A stretch of DNA of 64,000 nucleotides from Pedobacter psychrodurus (GCF_004331735.1 NZ_SJSO01000003.1:186001-250000); one strand, 5' to 3'; shown: positions 52,647-62,451, counted from the stretch's first letter. Notes: generated by a model from the letters alone, not told the origin. Numbers and translations are program-made.

Positions 52647-54452
52647 ATGAATTTTAAAAATAAAAATGGAATAATAATGCTCTCCCTTGTAACAATGTGC
52701 ATGATCTCAGCATGTAAAAAAGGGGGTAATGAAACCGGAGGTGACGTAAAGATACCACCTGTAGAACAACCTAAAGAACCAACTGTACTCCAGATCACCC
52801 CAATCGGGGATCTCAACGGAGGTTCGGCGGAGATTAATTCACATGCTGATGTAATTTTGCGGTCGTCTTTGAAAATGGACTTCAGAAGCTTTATTGGATT
52901 AGGGAAAACTGAACTCGGAGTGGATAATCCACGATATCCGAGGATTAAGAAAATGGCAAATGGCAGTTACATCATTTTTTATCACAACTCTCCTTCTACG
53001 GTTGGTGCCTCATGTGATTATGCCATAAGCAACGATTTAAAGAAATGGACCCCAAAAGGGAAAATTTTTGAATCGTTCCCTATTACAGATAGCGGCGGTG
53101 CGGCCAATAGACGTGCTTTCTCCACTTGTGATGCCTTAGTATTGTCCAATGGTGACATTTTAGCCGTAGCATCCTACAGGGCAGAAAATCGCTATACCCA
53201 ACTTACCAAAGATGCAGGCGTAGTGATAAGAAGAAGCAAGGACAATGGCAATACTTGGAGTGGGCCTATACAGATTTATCAGGGCGTGAATTGGGAACCT
53301 TACCTACTACAGCTTCCATCAGGTGAAATCCACTGTTATTTTACAGATAGCAACCGCACCTTCGTGCAATCCAATGATACAGGTACCGCAATGGTTCAAT
53401 CTAGTGACAACGGTAATACCTGGAGCCCTTCTTTTGGTTCAACGCCTTATTATGTTTTGCGTACCGAACATACCGTCAACGGCAACAAATACTTCAATAA
53501 CCAAATGCCATCGGTAATAAAACTAAATAACAGCAATGAGTTGGCAGCAGCTATGGAAGCTAGCATTGGGGGATATTACATTTCATTTGCTTATTCTGGC
53601 GAAAGTGGACAGTGGCCACATCTCAATGTGGATCAACAGGGGCCTGTTGATCGAAATGACCTTGATTTCTTGGGTAGCGCACCTTATTTAAGACAATTTA
53701 AGTCCGGTGAAACTATCCTTTCCTATAACCAGGCTTCCAGGTTTAGGTTAAAAATAGGGGATGCAAAGGCCCGGAATTTTGGTGATGACTATCTTCCTCC
53801 ATTTTTTACAGGTGGATATTGGGGATCTTTGGAACTGGAGGATAACCATCAGATAATAGGGGTAATGCCAAATACCGGAGAGAAGGAGATTTCCTTGGCC
53901 AAATTTATACTTAATCATAGTATTAAGGCAACACAGAGAGCTGTTGCAACTGACGGCAATAACAATGAATGGCTGAAAACGGATGAAGCACTCTTTGTGG
54001 GGGAGAATTCACAGGCTCAGGCAACCCTTAGAGCCTCCCAGGATAATAACAATCTGTATTTTCTGATCGAAGTGCTGGACGAATCTATTTCAACAGCGGA
54101 TTTTGTGACATTATTTTTAAGTCCTACTACTAACAACACGCTAGGTAGCGGTGCCTATAAGATGAAATTATCATATAACGGAATTAAAGAATCCCATGTC
54201 TATAACGGTGGCTGGGTAAATGGAAACCTGGATGCAACCATTAAAACAGCCTATCGCGGTACTCCTTCACAGAATAGCGATAAAGACCATGGTTATATGA
54301 TTGAAATTGCAGTTCCGCGGTCAAAATTGAATATCCAATCCGGACAGTTATTGGTAAACTTCTCGATCACCGAGAATGGCCAAGGCGAAGATTCGATTGC
54401 TAGTGCCGGTACAACCAGTACTTTGAAATGGATACCGGTGGTTGGCCTGTAA
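52647..54452 (+). CDS. Sialidase-like (BNR-repeat) lipoprotein with a CBM9-like C-terminus
   Basis: A 601-residue protein with a lipobox (M-I-S-A-C-K-K, Cys23). Residues about 70-430 form a beta-propeller of the sialidase superfamily. Two Asp-box repeats are visible, S-K-D-N-G-N-T-W-S-G-P and S-S-D-N-G-N-T-W-S-P-S, and an early R-Y-P-R-I-K-K segment could hold an arginine of the active site. Residues about 440-600 resemble a family 9-type carbohydrate-binding domain (W-L-K-T-D-E-A-L-F, V-T-L-F-L-S-P). It is probably an exo-acting glycoside hydrolase on the cell surface; sialic acid is not assured as substrate. Confidence 0.75.
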   Translation: MNFKNKNGIIMLSLVTMCMISACKKGGNETGGDVKIPPVEQPKEPTVLQITPIGDLNGGSAEINSHADVILRSSLKMDFRSFIGLGKTELGVDNPRYPRIKKMANGSYIIFYHNSPSTVGASCDYAISNDLKKWTPKGKIFESFPITDSGGAANRRAFSTCDALVLSNGDILAVASYRAENRYTQLTKDAGVVIRRSKDNGNTWSGPIQIYQGVNWEPYLLQLPSGEIHCYFTDSNRTFVQSNDTGTAMVQSSDNGNTWSPSFGSTPYYVLRTEHTVNGNKYFNNQMPSVIKLNNSNELAAAMEASIGGYYISFAYSGESGQWPHLNVDQQGPVDRNDLDFLGSAPYLRQFKSGETILSYNQASRFRLKIGDAKARNFGDDYLPPFFTGGYWGSLELEDNHQIIGVMPNTGEKEISLAKFILNHSIKATQRAVATDGNNNEWLKTDEALFVGENSQAQATLRASQDNNNLYFLIEVLDESISTADFVTLFLSPTTNNTLGSGAYKMKLSYNGIKESHVYNGGWVNGNLDATIKTAYRGTPSQNSDKDHGYMIEIAVPRSKLNIQSGQLLVNFSITENGQGEDSIASAGTTSTLKWIPVVGL

Positions 54453-55361
54453 CAACTGCCGAAAACAATTTTAACACTTATTTCCTGATTATGTATCGAA
54501 AGAAAATTAGGAATATTTATCATGTCTGAGACTCTATCTTAGATCGCGAGGCAAAATGAAGTCAGAATTAGGGAAACTACAGTTGGTGTTACTTTGGTCT
54601 AAGAGCATTCCTTCAACTGGTGTAGACAGTGATCCTGTCTACACCAGTCTGTTGGTATAGATAATTCTTAACAGTCGAATGTACATAAGCCTTTCTCATT
54701 TTTTTTTATGAAGTAGTTTTCAATAGCGGTTCCTCATTTTAGTTTCAGTCATCACAACTGGATATAATCAGCAGTTTAGAAAGTTATATTAATCAAGCAA
54801 GTCCATGTTTTTTGGACAGAACTGTTTAAACCCGCTTTGGTATTGCTAATATTAGCGTTATGACCAAGGGAGAAATGAGGAGGCAGAAAGTTAAGATTAG
54901 AAGTGACTTGAACGTTATCGATAAGGTAAGGGGAGATAATCAACAACTAAGTAATTGAAAATCTCCCTTCCTAAATCTACAGAAACCTTTTCCGAATGGT
55001 GTTAAAAACTCATTATTGGTTAACGATAGTGTCCAAATAAGAAATATGCGGATAATTCTGTTCTTCTAAAAACCTTTAGAGATAAAAGAATTAGGCATGG
55101 AACAGCATCGTCAAAGGATTACCCAAATCAGGCGGCAGCCCCGCATCTAGCAACCATTTTTATAAAAAATATTTCCAGGTGTTGCGTTTTCTTTAATTCC
55201 TGCGTTAACCCCATTAGCGAAAGTATGATCTCAGAAATGATGCCCCTTTATTTTAATTTATGCCCGAAAATGCCGTTATCGAATGACGCACATTAATAGC
55301 TACAGCATATCGAATCGGTTTTTTATTTACCTGTCTGCCGCTGGACCATATTTTTTCCGCC
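54453..55361. other. 0.9-kb gene-free region with a perfect 14-base-pair hairpin
   Basis: No gene on either strand. At 54616-54648 ACTGGTGTAGACAG and CTGTCTACACCAGT pair without mismatch around TGATC. No T tract follows, so it is not a classical terminator. It could be a regulatory RNA structure or an element end. Confidence 0.4.
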
Positions 55362-55931
55362 TTGATTGATATAGACAAACTGGAGAAATATATCCCCGGA
55401 TGCATAAAACAGGATGATAAAAGTATAGAATGGCTGTACAGGTCTTTCTACGGCTACCTCATGGGGGTGGCGTTGCGCTATATGGAAAACCGGGAGGTTG
55501 CCGAAGAGGTGGTCAACGACAGCTTTATGAAAATACTTAGAAATCTTGACGGTTTTGTCTTCCCTGATGAGAAAGAAATCAGGATGAGGAGCTTCAAGGG
55601 CTGGATAGCCAGGATTACCTCCAGAACAGCTTTGGACCAAATTAAAATTCCATATCAGAAACTGAAAATGACGGATATCTCCCTTGCCGCGGATGTGGAA
55701 TATAATGAAAGCGTGCTGGAGACGATTCACGCGAAGGACATCATGGCACTTTTATACCTGCTCCCCGATATCCAGAGAATCATATTTAACCTTCATGAAA
55801 TTGAAGGATACAGGCATGAAGAAATTGCAAGAGATTTGGGCATCGAAGAAAATGTCTCCCGAAGCTATCTTAGCCGCGCCCGTTCAAAACTGAAGAAATT
55901 GTACCATAAAAACATTAAAGCCGCTGTATGA
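55362..55931 (+). CDS. ECF-type RNA polymerase sigma factor
   Basis: A 189-residue protein. Region 2 is visible as W-L-Y-R-S-F-Y-G-Y-L-M-G-V-A-L-R-Y and A-E-E-V-V-N-D-S-F-M-K-I. Region 4 shows L-L-P-D-I-Q-R-I-I-F-N-L-H-E-I-E-G-Y-R-H-E-E-I-A-R-D-L-G. No ATG stands at the right place; a TTG at 55362 is the best start. The next gene overlaps by ATGA and encodes a protein with a cytoplasmic head, one membrane helix and a beta-barrel-like end, so the two form a sigma/anti-sigma pair. Alternative non-ATG starts slightly upstream are possible. Confidence 0.85.
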   Translation: MIDIDKLEKYIPGCIKQDDKSIEWLYRSFYGYLMGVALRYMENREVAEEVVNDSFMKILRNLDGFVFPDEKEIRMRSFKGWIARITSRTALDQIKIPYQKLKMTDISLAADVEYNESVLETIHAKDIMALLYLLPDIQRIIFNLHEIEGYRHEEIARDLGIEENVSRSYLSRARSKLKKLYHKNIKAAV

Positions 55932-57055
55932 TGAATGATGATATTGATGACCTTATAGCCCAACTGCAAGATTTTGAGATTCCCTACAGAGAAGGTGCTT
56001 GGGAGAATTTACGGCAACGCAGATCCAGATCACTTCGGTTAATCTTTTTCCGGCCTTTGTTAAAATATGTGGCAGTCTGGTTTTTAATGCTAGCAATCCC
56101 CCTAACACTGCAGAAAAACTTCAGGCCCTCGGAGATCGCTGGTTCAGTGGTTACTATAAATCATGAAATGCCCGAACTCCGAATGCACGGTAACGCTGTT
56201 GCAGTGTCAAAAAAAGTTGTTCATGGAAGCACTTTGAAAACTGATACTACTCAGGATGAGCAGGTCAACATGCGCTCTATTTCAGCTACTCCCTCGGCTT
56301 TAATCGAAATGAGCGTGCCTGAGCCTGCCGATGCCAGGATCGCAGTTGTACGATTGCCGCTAAGCGGTTTAAGATCCACTAAAGACGGGTTCTTGGAGTT
56401 TCTGGAAAAAGAGCAATCCAAATCGGGAGGGCAAACGGCCCCTGCCGTTGTAAAAAGAAAATTGGATTATGCTTTCAGTATCGGCGTTTCTACCGATTCC
56501 CGGACTGTTGAGAGACTCAATATAGAAGCCGGTGTCAGTTACCCGCTTAATAAGCGTCTTTTAGTTTACAGTGGGATAAGCTTAGGCAGCTTTGGAACTG
56601 AGCAACAGTTGCCCGATCAGGCTACTTTCGAAAAATCTACCAAACTGGTCCGAGCTGACTTAAACGGGATTACCATACCAGTAGAAGTTGAATACCGTCC
56701 GAATGAGCATATATTCTTTAAAGGCGGCATGTCTGCTAGCCTGATTACCAAACACCATGGAACGCTTTCCTATAACGAAAAAATAAGCTCTTTTCAATCC
56801 TTTTCTGACGCTGAGGGAAACATGCAAATCAAGGAAGTGGTAATCGATAAGCCTGTAAGCGAAGAAATCACAGATGCAAACTTTACCCCCTCTAGACCAG
56901 TATTGTTTTATAACCTTTCCGCAGGCTATCGCATTCCTTTGTTTACTTCGGCCAGAATTGCCATGGAGCCCTACCTCAGGGTACCGGTGACGTCCTATGG
57001 TGAGTACAAACTAAACCTGTTTCAGGGCGGGCTGAAGTTCAGGCTAGACTTTTAA
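55928..57055 (+). CDS. Anti-sigma-like membrane protein with outer-membrane beta-barrel C-terminus
   Basis: A 375-residue protein. The N-terminal 35 residues (D-L-I-A-Q-L-Q-D-F-E-I-P-Y-R-E-G-A-W-E-N-L) match the cytoplasmic start of Bacteroidota anti-sigma-linked proteins. A membrane helix lies at about 43-62. A low-complexity linker leads to a C-terminal domain from about residue 180 with alternating beta strands ending in F (G-L-K-F-R-L-D-F), like an outer-membrane beta-barrel domain. It probably holds the ECF sigma factor inactive; the barrel part may sense envelope state. ATGA overlap with the sigma gene. Confidence 0.75.
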   Translation: MMNDDIDDLIAQLQDFEIPYREGAWENLRQRRSRSLRLIFFRPLLKYVAVWFLMLAIPLTLQKNFRPSEIAGSVVTINHEMPELRMHGNAVAVSKKVVHGSTLKTDTTQDEQVNMRSISATPSALIEMSVPEPADARIAVVRLPLSGLRSTKDGFLEFLEKEQSKSGGQTAPAVVKRKLDYAFSIGVSTDSRTVERLNIEAGVSYPLNKRLLVYSGISLGSFGTEQQLPDQATFEKSTKLVRADLNGITIPVEVEYRPNEHIFFKGGMSASLITKHHGTLSYNEKISSFQSFSDAEGNMQIKEVVIDKPVSEEITDANFTPSRPVLFYNLSAGYRIPLFTSARIAMEPYLRVPVTSYGEYKLNLFQGGLKFRLDF

Positions 57056-57609
57056 ACTATATTATCTTTGCAGTACCATCCCCGCCCACCCGATGTTGGA
57101 CGGGCTTTTGAGCGGCACATACACCAAGTTTTGGGTCATTGTGAATTTGATGTAACTATGCTCCGTAAATATTCCTTTAAATGTCAATACATAAATCTAT
57201 GGGTATCCGGGTGCCACCAGTAATTGGGAACCTGCGGCTGATTTCACTTGGTACATCGCCATTTGATATTTATCACCTTTGTATTGTTTCTGGAGAGTAT
57301 TTGATGGTAATACTTGGTAAATTCAATTACCGATAAAATCTTAGATGATCTGATGCATAATAGCTAAGCTAAAAGTGAGACTGTACCCCATCAGCCTGAG
57401 TTCTTAAAACAATGCTTTTAACACTTTTTTTTCGCTTGCCCGCAAAATGGGCTTATATCGTTGACCCCGGAAACCTTTATGATATTTTTCCTTTTTGATT
57501 ATGCTTTAAAGGAAAGTCTGCATTTTTGAAATTTCTATTTTTTTTTTCTGGCCTGTTGCGTTAAGTACAGATCCGGCGTTCTGCCTAAAACAAAATCATT
57601 AAAATTAAA
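57056..57609. other. Gene-free region
   Basis: About 550 bases. A weak GC-rich hairpin followed by CTTTT near 57080-57110 may end the sigma operon. Short minus-strand coding-like runs around 57200-57300 are interrupted. No gene or clear promoter is recognised. Confidence 0.35.
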
Positions 57610-58326
57610 ATGAACAACACGAAAAACACTGGTATGAACACAATGAGGAAAAATTTATTATGCGCATTATTAACCCTATCAACAGCTACCGTACTTTACA
57701 GCTGTAAAAAAGATGATCCCCAGCCAATGGAGCCAACTGCCGCAGTTTCTGTTTTTAATGCCGTTCCCGATGCAGCTCCGCTTGACTTCTACATCGATGA
57801 TAAAAAGGTAAATGCCGAAGGTCTGGCGTTTGGCAACAAACTTAATTATGTGGAAGCCTTTCTTGGTAAGAAAGTGGTAAAAGTGACTACTGCAAATGCT
57901 GGGGCTACATTAATAAACAAACAGATTGATCTAGCACAAAGCGCGTATTACTCGCTTTTCCTGATTAACCAGGCGCAGACAGCGGATGCCCTAATGGTTA
58001 AGGATACCTTTTTGAATAAAAACACGGAAAAGGCCCAAGTCCGTTTCATCAACCTTTCTCCTGGCGCACCGTCATATAACCTCGAAATTCAGGGTGACAC
58101 CACCACTTTTAACGACAAGGCCTTCAAAGCAGCCACTTCCTTTAAATATGTTACTGATAAAGCAAAAGTCACATTGTTATTGAAAGACAAGGCTACGGGA
58201 CAGGTGCTGGCTACTTTGGCGGATGTGGAACTTAAAAAAGGTTTTGTGTATACTATTTGGTCAAAGGGATTAGCTGTGACAACAGTGGATGCCCAGAAAA
58301 TAAGCCTTAAGGTTTCGGCACATTAA
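57610..58326 (+). CDS. DUF4397-domain lipoprotein
   Basis: A 238-residue protein with a lipobox (V-L-Y-S-C-K-K, Cys32). The ATG at 57643 would give a more usual signal length and is an alternative start. Two DUF4397-like halves follow: V-S-V-F-N-A-V-P-D-A-A-P-L-D-F-Y-I-D near residue 45, and V-R-F-I-N-L-S-P-G-A-P-S-Y-N-L near residue 143. Such proteins lie on the surface of Bacteroidota, and their role is unknown. A clear terminator follows. It is not linked to neighbours. Confidence 0.85.
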   Translation: MNNTKNTGMNTMRKNLLCALLTLSTATVLYSCKKDDPQPMEPTAAVSVFNAVPDAAPLDFYIDDKKVNAEGLAFGNKLNYVEAFLGKKVVKVTTANAGATLINKQIDLAQSAYYSLFLINQAQTADALMVKDTFLNKNTEKAQVRFINLSPGAPSYNLEIQGDTTTFNDKAFKAATSFKYVTDKAKVTLLLKDKATGQVLATLADVELKKGFVYTIWSKGLAVTTVDAQKISLKVSAH

Positions 58327-58353
58327 GAATTATTATTAACTACCATTTAAGGT

Positions 58354-58380
58354 CCGGAGCTGGTTAGCTCTGGGCTTTTT
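58354..58380 (+). terminator. Intrinsic terminator after the DUF4397 gene
   Basis: CCGGAGCT (58354-58361) pairs with AGCTCTGG (58366-58373), one G-U pair, GGTT loop, then TTTTT. Confidence 0.75.
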
Positions 58381-58486
58381 CGTCAGTCATGGTTTGCTCA
58401 TCGCTAAGGTGTTCAGGTTGCTCGTGAGCAGCAACGGATAATCAAGACTATATCAGGGCACATGCTATTTTCGTTTCAGTATATAG

Positions 58487-58989
58487 CTACTTGAGTTTTA
58501 AAGTTTTCATCAAAGGAATCTGGTTCTCTTTATTCCACTATGGCCGGTAACAGACTTAATCTTACTCCTGCCATAGAAATCCAACAAGGTTTTCTCTTCC
58601 ATATTGTTTCCTCGTTCAAAAATCCTGCAAATAACAGTATTTGCCTGCCTTTGCCAATCAATTTTGTCGATATCAGTGTCAGAGAATAGCATCCTTCTTA
58701 ATTTTTGCAAATCGGGTGTTGATCCTGGGGACCTTTCCTTTTCTTCCTTCAGGTCATAATAGGCTTGAAGTAAAAGCATAGTGCTTTCTTCAGAGCCAAG
58801 GGCGCTGTCTATTTTCAATGATAAACCAGGGGGTGAGCCTCCTTCGCCCTTTGGTGATGTCATTTATGGTTTGAGGGAGTATGCTAACGGATAGCGCAAA
58901 AGGTCTTTTTTTATACCCCTTTTTTCATGTTCATGGCCCAGAATTAGTCCGGGATGAATACCTTAGTATCTGATCATTGCCTTTTCCAT
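58487..58989 (-). pseudogene. Degenerate duplicate of the AbiE-type antitoxin gene
   Basis: About 500 bases are closely similar to the antitoxin gene at 43026-43529, from start codon to stop. Compared with that copy there is one missing T in the poly-T run near 58865-58872, one extra base near 58825, and one missing base near 58525. These give three frameshifts. A partial frame of 117 codons (L-L-L-Q-A-Y-Y-D-L-K-E-E-K-E-R) survives in the middle. No toxin copy accompanies it. The -7 box has also changed from TATATTTG to TATATCTG. It is a decayed duplication, about 15 kb from the intact pair. Confidence 0.85.
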
Positions 58990-58998
58990 ATTCAGATA

Positions 58999-59014
58999 TA
59001 ACCAATTTTGGTTA
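58999..59014. promoter_or_regulatory. Conserved operator copy of the AbiE-type antitoxin
   Basis: TAACCAA-TT-TTGGTTA is identical to the repeat at 43539-43554, although the gene beside it is broken. It can still be bound by the intact antitoxin. Confidence 0.55.
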
Positions 59015-59333
59015 TAAATACCAGCGCCATTAAATGTTTGAAGCAGCCATACTAGAACCGTTAATGCATTAAAAACAATTACTGTTTCCTATTCCATGAC
59101 TGAACATGCCAAACAGACCTGGCCTGTTCTCACTGCCCTGATCGATTTTGGCTTTAAACATCGCAAAGTGATTTTAGACAAATGAAAAAACATTGTACTA
59201 CCTGTTGATCAGCTTGCCATTATTTTGTAGCAACATGCTGCCAACATTGCAAGTCATATTGTCAATACAGAAGGCAAACTAAATATACTTATCAGCTAAA
59301 AATTGCCACCAGTTTTTTTCGCTAGTTTAACCC

Positions 59334-59501
59334 ATGAGAAATCGCAGCCCTATATACTTTTGTTTTATTTTTATCATCAATTTTTCCTTTGCTCAAACCA
59401 GCATCTCTAAAAACCAGATCATGCAAGTCATTGCAGGTGAGAATGCCACTGTGGGCATTTACATCATCTCAAATCATTACAAGGAGACTATTAGCCATTA
59501 A
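59334..59501 (+). pseudogene. Truncated class A beta-lactamase start
   Basis: A frame of 55 codons opens with a signal peptide (F-C-F-I-F-I-I-N-F-S-F-A-Q) and continues K-N-Q-I-M-Q-V-I-A-G-E-N-A-T-V-G-I-Y-I-I-S. This is the beginning of Bacteroidota class A (subclass A2) beta-lactamases, which read x-I-x-x-I-x-x-G-K-x-A-T-V-G-V-x-I. It stops at 59499, before the S-x-x-K active site. The rest of the gene is not found downstream. Confidence 0.6.
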
Positions 59502-59897
59502 CGCAAGCGAGCATGTGCTATCTAATAATGATATGGATGATAATTATGCATTGAGGTACGCTATTGATGTGCCCTCTTCTGAGACAATAGGACATCCGGT
59601 TTAAACTTTAACGAACCGGAAAAGAATAGTGGGTGAACCTTTTCCCTTAATCAGATCAACAGCTCACATGCTGTGATTTTGTGATAGGATGGTTTTCCTC
59701 TCCAATTTTTTATTGTTCAGGGATTTTTTACATATCCCCAAAGTTCACCATGATCATGGATAAGACTGTTTGATTCTGCTTTGGCTGAATACCCAAATCC
59801 GCTGGATAATAATGATTCCTGGCGCTTAACGTAAATTTAATCTACAGATAACGATCTTGACTAGTACGTTTTCCTTTTTCATTTGACTTAGATGTAG
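59502..59897. other. Gene-free region after the beta-lactamase fragment
   Basis: About 400 bases with no recognisable gene and no clear promoter. Confidence 0.35.
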
Positions 59898-60398
59898 ATG
59901 ATGGAAGACAAAACAAAAGAACTACCTGCTATAAGGAATGCTACACCTGTTTCTTTTTATGCACATCAATCAGTGCGTTCAATAGGACTGGAAATGTTTC
60001 CATTCTGCCCCATATGGCAGTTTCAACCGATTTTAGCAAAAAGAGTTCCTTCGGAAATCTCTGAGGAAATTTATCAGTTCTTTTTGCGGAAAATCGTTTC
60101 GATGTTAAAAAAATCGGTAAATGCATTGAGGGCAAAATTAACTGACAGAATATTGGCATTCTCAACAGTTAGTATAATAATGCCTACCCTACATGGTAGA
60201 GGTGATGTACCTTTAATTGCGTCAGGCGAGAGTGCAGCGCTATTAAATCAAGATCGAAGCGGCTTATGTGTTATGGGAGATTGCCTTACCTTTTCATGGG
60301 CGTATAGCACAGCGAAGAAATTTTTAACGGCTATCCAAAGCTTTCCACAGTTTCAGATAATAGTTTCAGCAAATAGATATCATAAAAAAAAACCATGA
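59898..60398 (+). CDS. Hypothetical protein upstream of the PI-PLC gene
   Basis: A 166-residue frame of unknown family, with no signal peptide. Its stop overlaps the PI-PLC start as ATGA, which would fit translational coupling. However, the reverse strand is also largely open in the second half, and the composition is not clearly coding. It could be a shadow frame or a remnant. Confidence 0.35.
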   Translation: MMEDKTKELPAIRNATPVSFYAHQSVRSIGLEMFPFCPIWQFQPILAKRVPSEISEEIYQFFLRKIVSMLKKSVNALRAKLTDRILAFSTVSIIMPTLHGRGDVPLIASGESAALLNQDRSGLCVMGDCLTFSWAYSTAKKFLTAIQSFPQFQIIVSANRYHKKKP

Positions 60399-61363
60399 AA
60401 AAATTATTTCTTTCCCTAGCCGTATTGGCCTGCTTATTTACCGCTTGTAAAAAAGAGCAGCAATCACCTGTCGCAAATCCATCCCTTATGGCCAAAATGG
60501 CCACAACTGACTTTGCGATATTACAAGCGCCGCCAGCTTTGAACATTTGGATGTCCGGCTTATCAAATGCCACTCCCGTATCAAGATTGTCTATTCCCGG
60601 AACCCATGATTCCGGTGCAATGTACGAACCTGTGGTTAATACTGCAAAATGCCAAAATATCACTATTGGAGCGCAATTAAACTTGGGCGTCCGCTATCTG
60701 GATATCCGTTGCAGACATATTGATAATGCCTTCGCTATCCACCACGGTGCCATTTATCAAAATCTTAATTTTCAGAATGTAGTCAATGCCTGTCTTAATT
60801 TTTTAAATGCAAATCCCTCGGAAACAATATTAATGTGTGTAAAAGAGGAGCATACACCATCTAACAATACCCGTTCTTTTGAAGAAACCTTTAATACTTA
60901 CACGCAACAGAATCCAAATAGATGGGATCTCTCAGAAGGGCTGCCAAGTCTAGGTGAACTAAGGGGTAAGATTAAGTTGATAAGAAGATTTACTGCAACT
61001 GGCGTAAAAGGGATTAACGCCACTGCATGGAGTGATAACACTACTTTCGATATCAACAGTAGTTTTGGAGGGATTAGGGTTCAGGATGTTTATAAAGTCA
61101 ACGATCTGGCTAGCAAATGGACAACAGTTGAAGGACAGCTGAACGCTGCAAAAGCGGACAGCTCTAACAAACTCTACATAAACTATGCGAGCGGTTATCA
61201 GCCTGGTATCTTTACCATTCCGAATATTACTGTGGTATCCAATTATATAAATCCAAAGCTAAGCGGATATTTTACAAATAATCCTTCGGGCAGGTACGGT
61301 GTCATCCCAATGGATTTTGTAGACCAGTCTAAAGCGCAATCAATAGTCAATAAAAATTTCTAA
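60395..61363 (+). CDS. Phosphatidylinositol-specific phospholipase C-like lipoprotein
   Basis: A 322-residue protein with a lipobox (L-F-T-A-C-K-K, Cys18). The PI-PLC X domain covers about 45-220: the first catalytic His in S-I-P-G-T-H-D-S-G and the second in F-A-I-H-H-G-A-I-Y. R-Y-L-D-I-R between them holds an arginine that binds the substrate. Further segments are E-T-I-L-M-C-V-K-E-E and G-K-I-K-L-I-R-R-F. Bacterial PI-PLCs cleave phosphatidylinositol or GPI anchors without calcium. It should sit in the cell envelope. A terminator follows. Confidence 0.88.
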   Translation: MKKLFLSLAVLACLFTACKKEQQSPVANPSLMAKMATTDFAILQAPPALNIWMSGLSNATPVSRLSIPGTHDSGAMYEPVVNTAKCQNITIGAQLNLGVRYLDIRCRHIDNAFAIHHGAIYQNLNFQNVVNACLNFLNANPSETILMCVKEEHTPSNNTRSFEETFNTYTQQNPNRWDLSEGLPSLGELRGKIKLIRRFTATGVKGINATAWSDNTTFDINSSFGGIRVQDVYKVNDLASKWTTVEGQLNAAKADSSNKLYINYASGYQPGIFTIPNITVVSNYINPKLSGYFTNNPSGRYGVIPMDFVDQSKAQSIVNKNF

Positions 61364-61388
61364 CCTTAATTCACTCATCTATTTGCTG

Positions 61389-61423
61389 AAAAGGGTGTTC
61401 CAAAGCTGGGACGCCCTTTTTTT
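61389..61423 (+). terminator. Intrinsic terminator after the PI-PLC gene
   Basis: AAAAGGGTGTTCC pairs with GGGACGCCCTTTT, including G-U pairs, around AAAGCT and is followed by a T tract. Confidence 0.8.
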
Positions 61424-61612
61424 GTTGATTGGTTATGAGACGGCGAAATGCGATAATATCGTACATGAACAATTATTGCATCCCGAATTTGATGTTTTCT
61501 TATAGTCCATTTATAAAGACATGTCTGGTAAGGAGCATGTCAGAACATGTGATGTAATTAATCCATGAATAAAATCCATATTTTCAGTCTTTAGCCCTTT
61601 GTCGAAATTTTT

Positions 61613-62113
61613 CTAATCTCTGCAAAGTTCCTTTACTATTGCTTCATGTTCAGGATATTCAGCTAGCAATGAAGTTTTTTTAGCCATTTCGAATTCCACA
61701 AAATCAAATCCAGGAGCAACAGCACAGCTAGCCAACGAAAACCCTGATTTAGATGGGATATTCGCTGCAAACCAACAATTGGCTTCAACGATGGCCTGGA
61801 GTTGTCCGGAACTTGAGTCACTCAGTTCAATGCAATCATAATTTCCTTTACTGGTTATTATATGGATAAATATAGGCTCTCCCTTGTGGAAATACCATAT
61901 TTCATCGGATTTAAGTCTGTGAAAACCTGAAAAGTCGTAGCCCTCCAAAAGGTAATATATTGAAGTACAAGCGTTCTTCTTTTCACTTTCATTGACACGG
62001 ATGATTTCATTCTTGGATCTGAATGTCTCTTTATAATAGCCACCCTCGGGGTGAGGTGCTAATTGTAAATGATTTATCCAGTAATTAGCCGTATTGTTTA
62101 AGATATTTAACAT
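61613..62113 (-). CDS. DUF985 cupin-family protein
   Basis: A 166-residue protein of the cupin_5 (DUF985) family. It shows the family opening H-P-E-G-G-Y-Y-K-E-T-F-R-S near residues 21-33. The middle has I-Y-Y-L-L-E-G-Y-D-F-S-G-F-H-R-L-K-S-D-E-I-W, and late comes C-A-V-A-P-G-F-D-F-V-E-F-E. These proteins bind sugars or small metabolites, and some may be isomerases. It stands alone, divergent to the NmrA-like gene. Confidence 0.88.
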   Translation of the reverse strand: MLNILNNTANYWINHLQLAPHPEGGYYKETFRSKNEIIRVNESEKKNACTSIYYLLEGYDFSGFHRLKSDEIWYFHKGEPIFIHIITSKGNYDCIELSDSSSGQLQAIVEANCWFAANIPSKSGFSLASCAVAPGFDFVEFEMAKKTSLLAEYPEHEAIVKELCRD

Positions 62114-62451
62114 GTTAATTGTTTTTTTGAAACATTTTCTGCCGATTTCTTCTGCTCAATCTCGTTGAAAAAATTGATGAGCCCACAAAGCTAAGTTTTA
62201 TTATCTGTTCACATCCAATTCGTGAACAATAAATAAGATGGGGATTGTAACTGCTTGATCCGGTTATACAGCCGATTATAACTATACTTGAATATTTTTC
62301 ACACTGACCATTGAAAGCTATAAGCTATTTTCTATCGATAGGGAATATTTTGGTTACTACTTCCAACCACGTTTTGGTTTGTGAATACCCCGATTTTGTT
62401 ATTTCTATCGCTATCCGATTGTCCACCTTTGTAGAAATAAAAGCAAAAAAT
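62114..62451. other. Divergent promoter region
   Basis: About 340 bases between the divergent cupin and NmrA-like genes. CACCTTTG near 62425 is one base off a -7 box for the NmrA-like gene. Nothing else is seen. Confidence 0.35.

Noticed and set aside
55323..55730. 135-codon minus-strand frame
   Set aside because: It is antisense to the ECF sigma factor, whose regions 2 and 4 are clear.
59941..60165. Minus-strand frame opposite the unknown gene before PI-PLC
   Set aside because: The composition is not protein-like, and the + frame overlaps PI-PLC by ATGA, which favours the + strand slightly.
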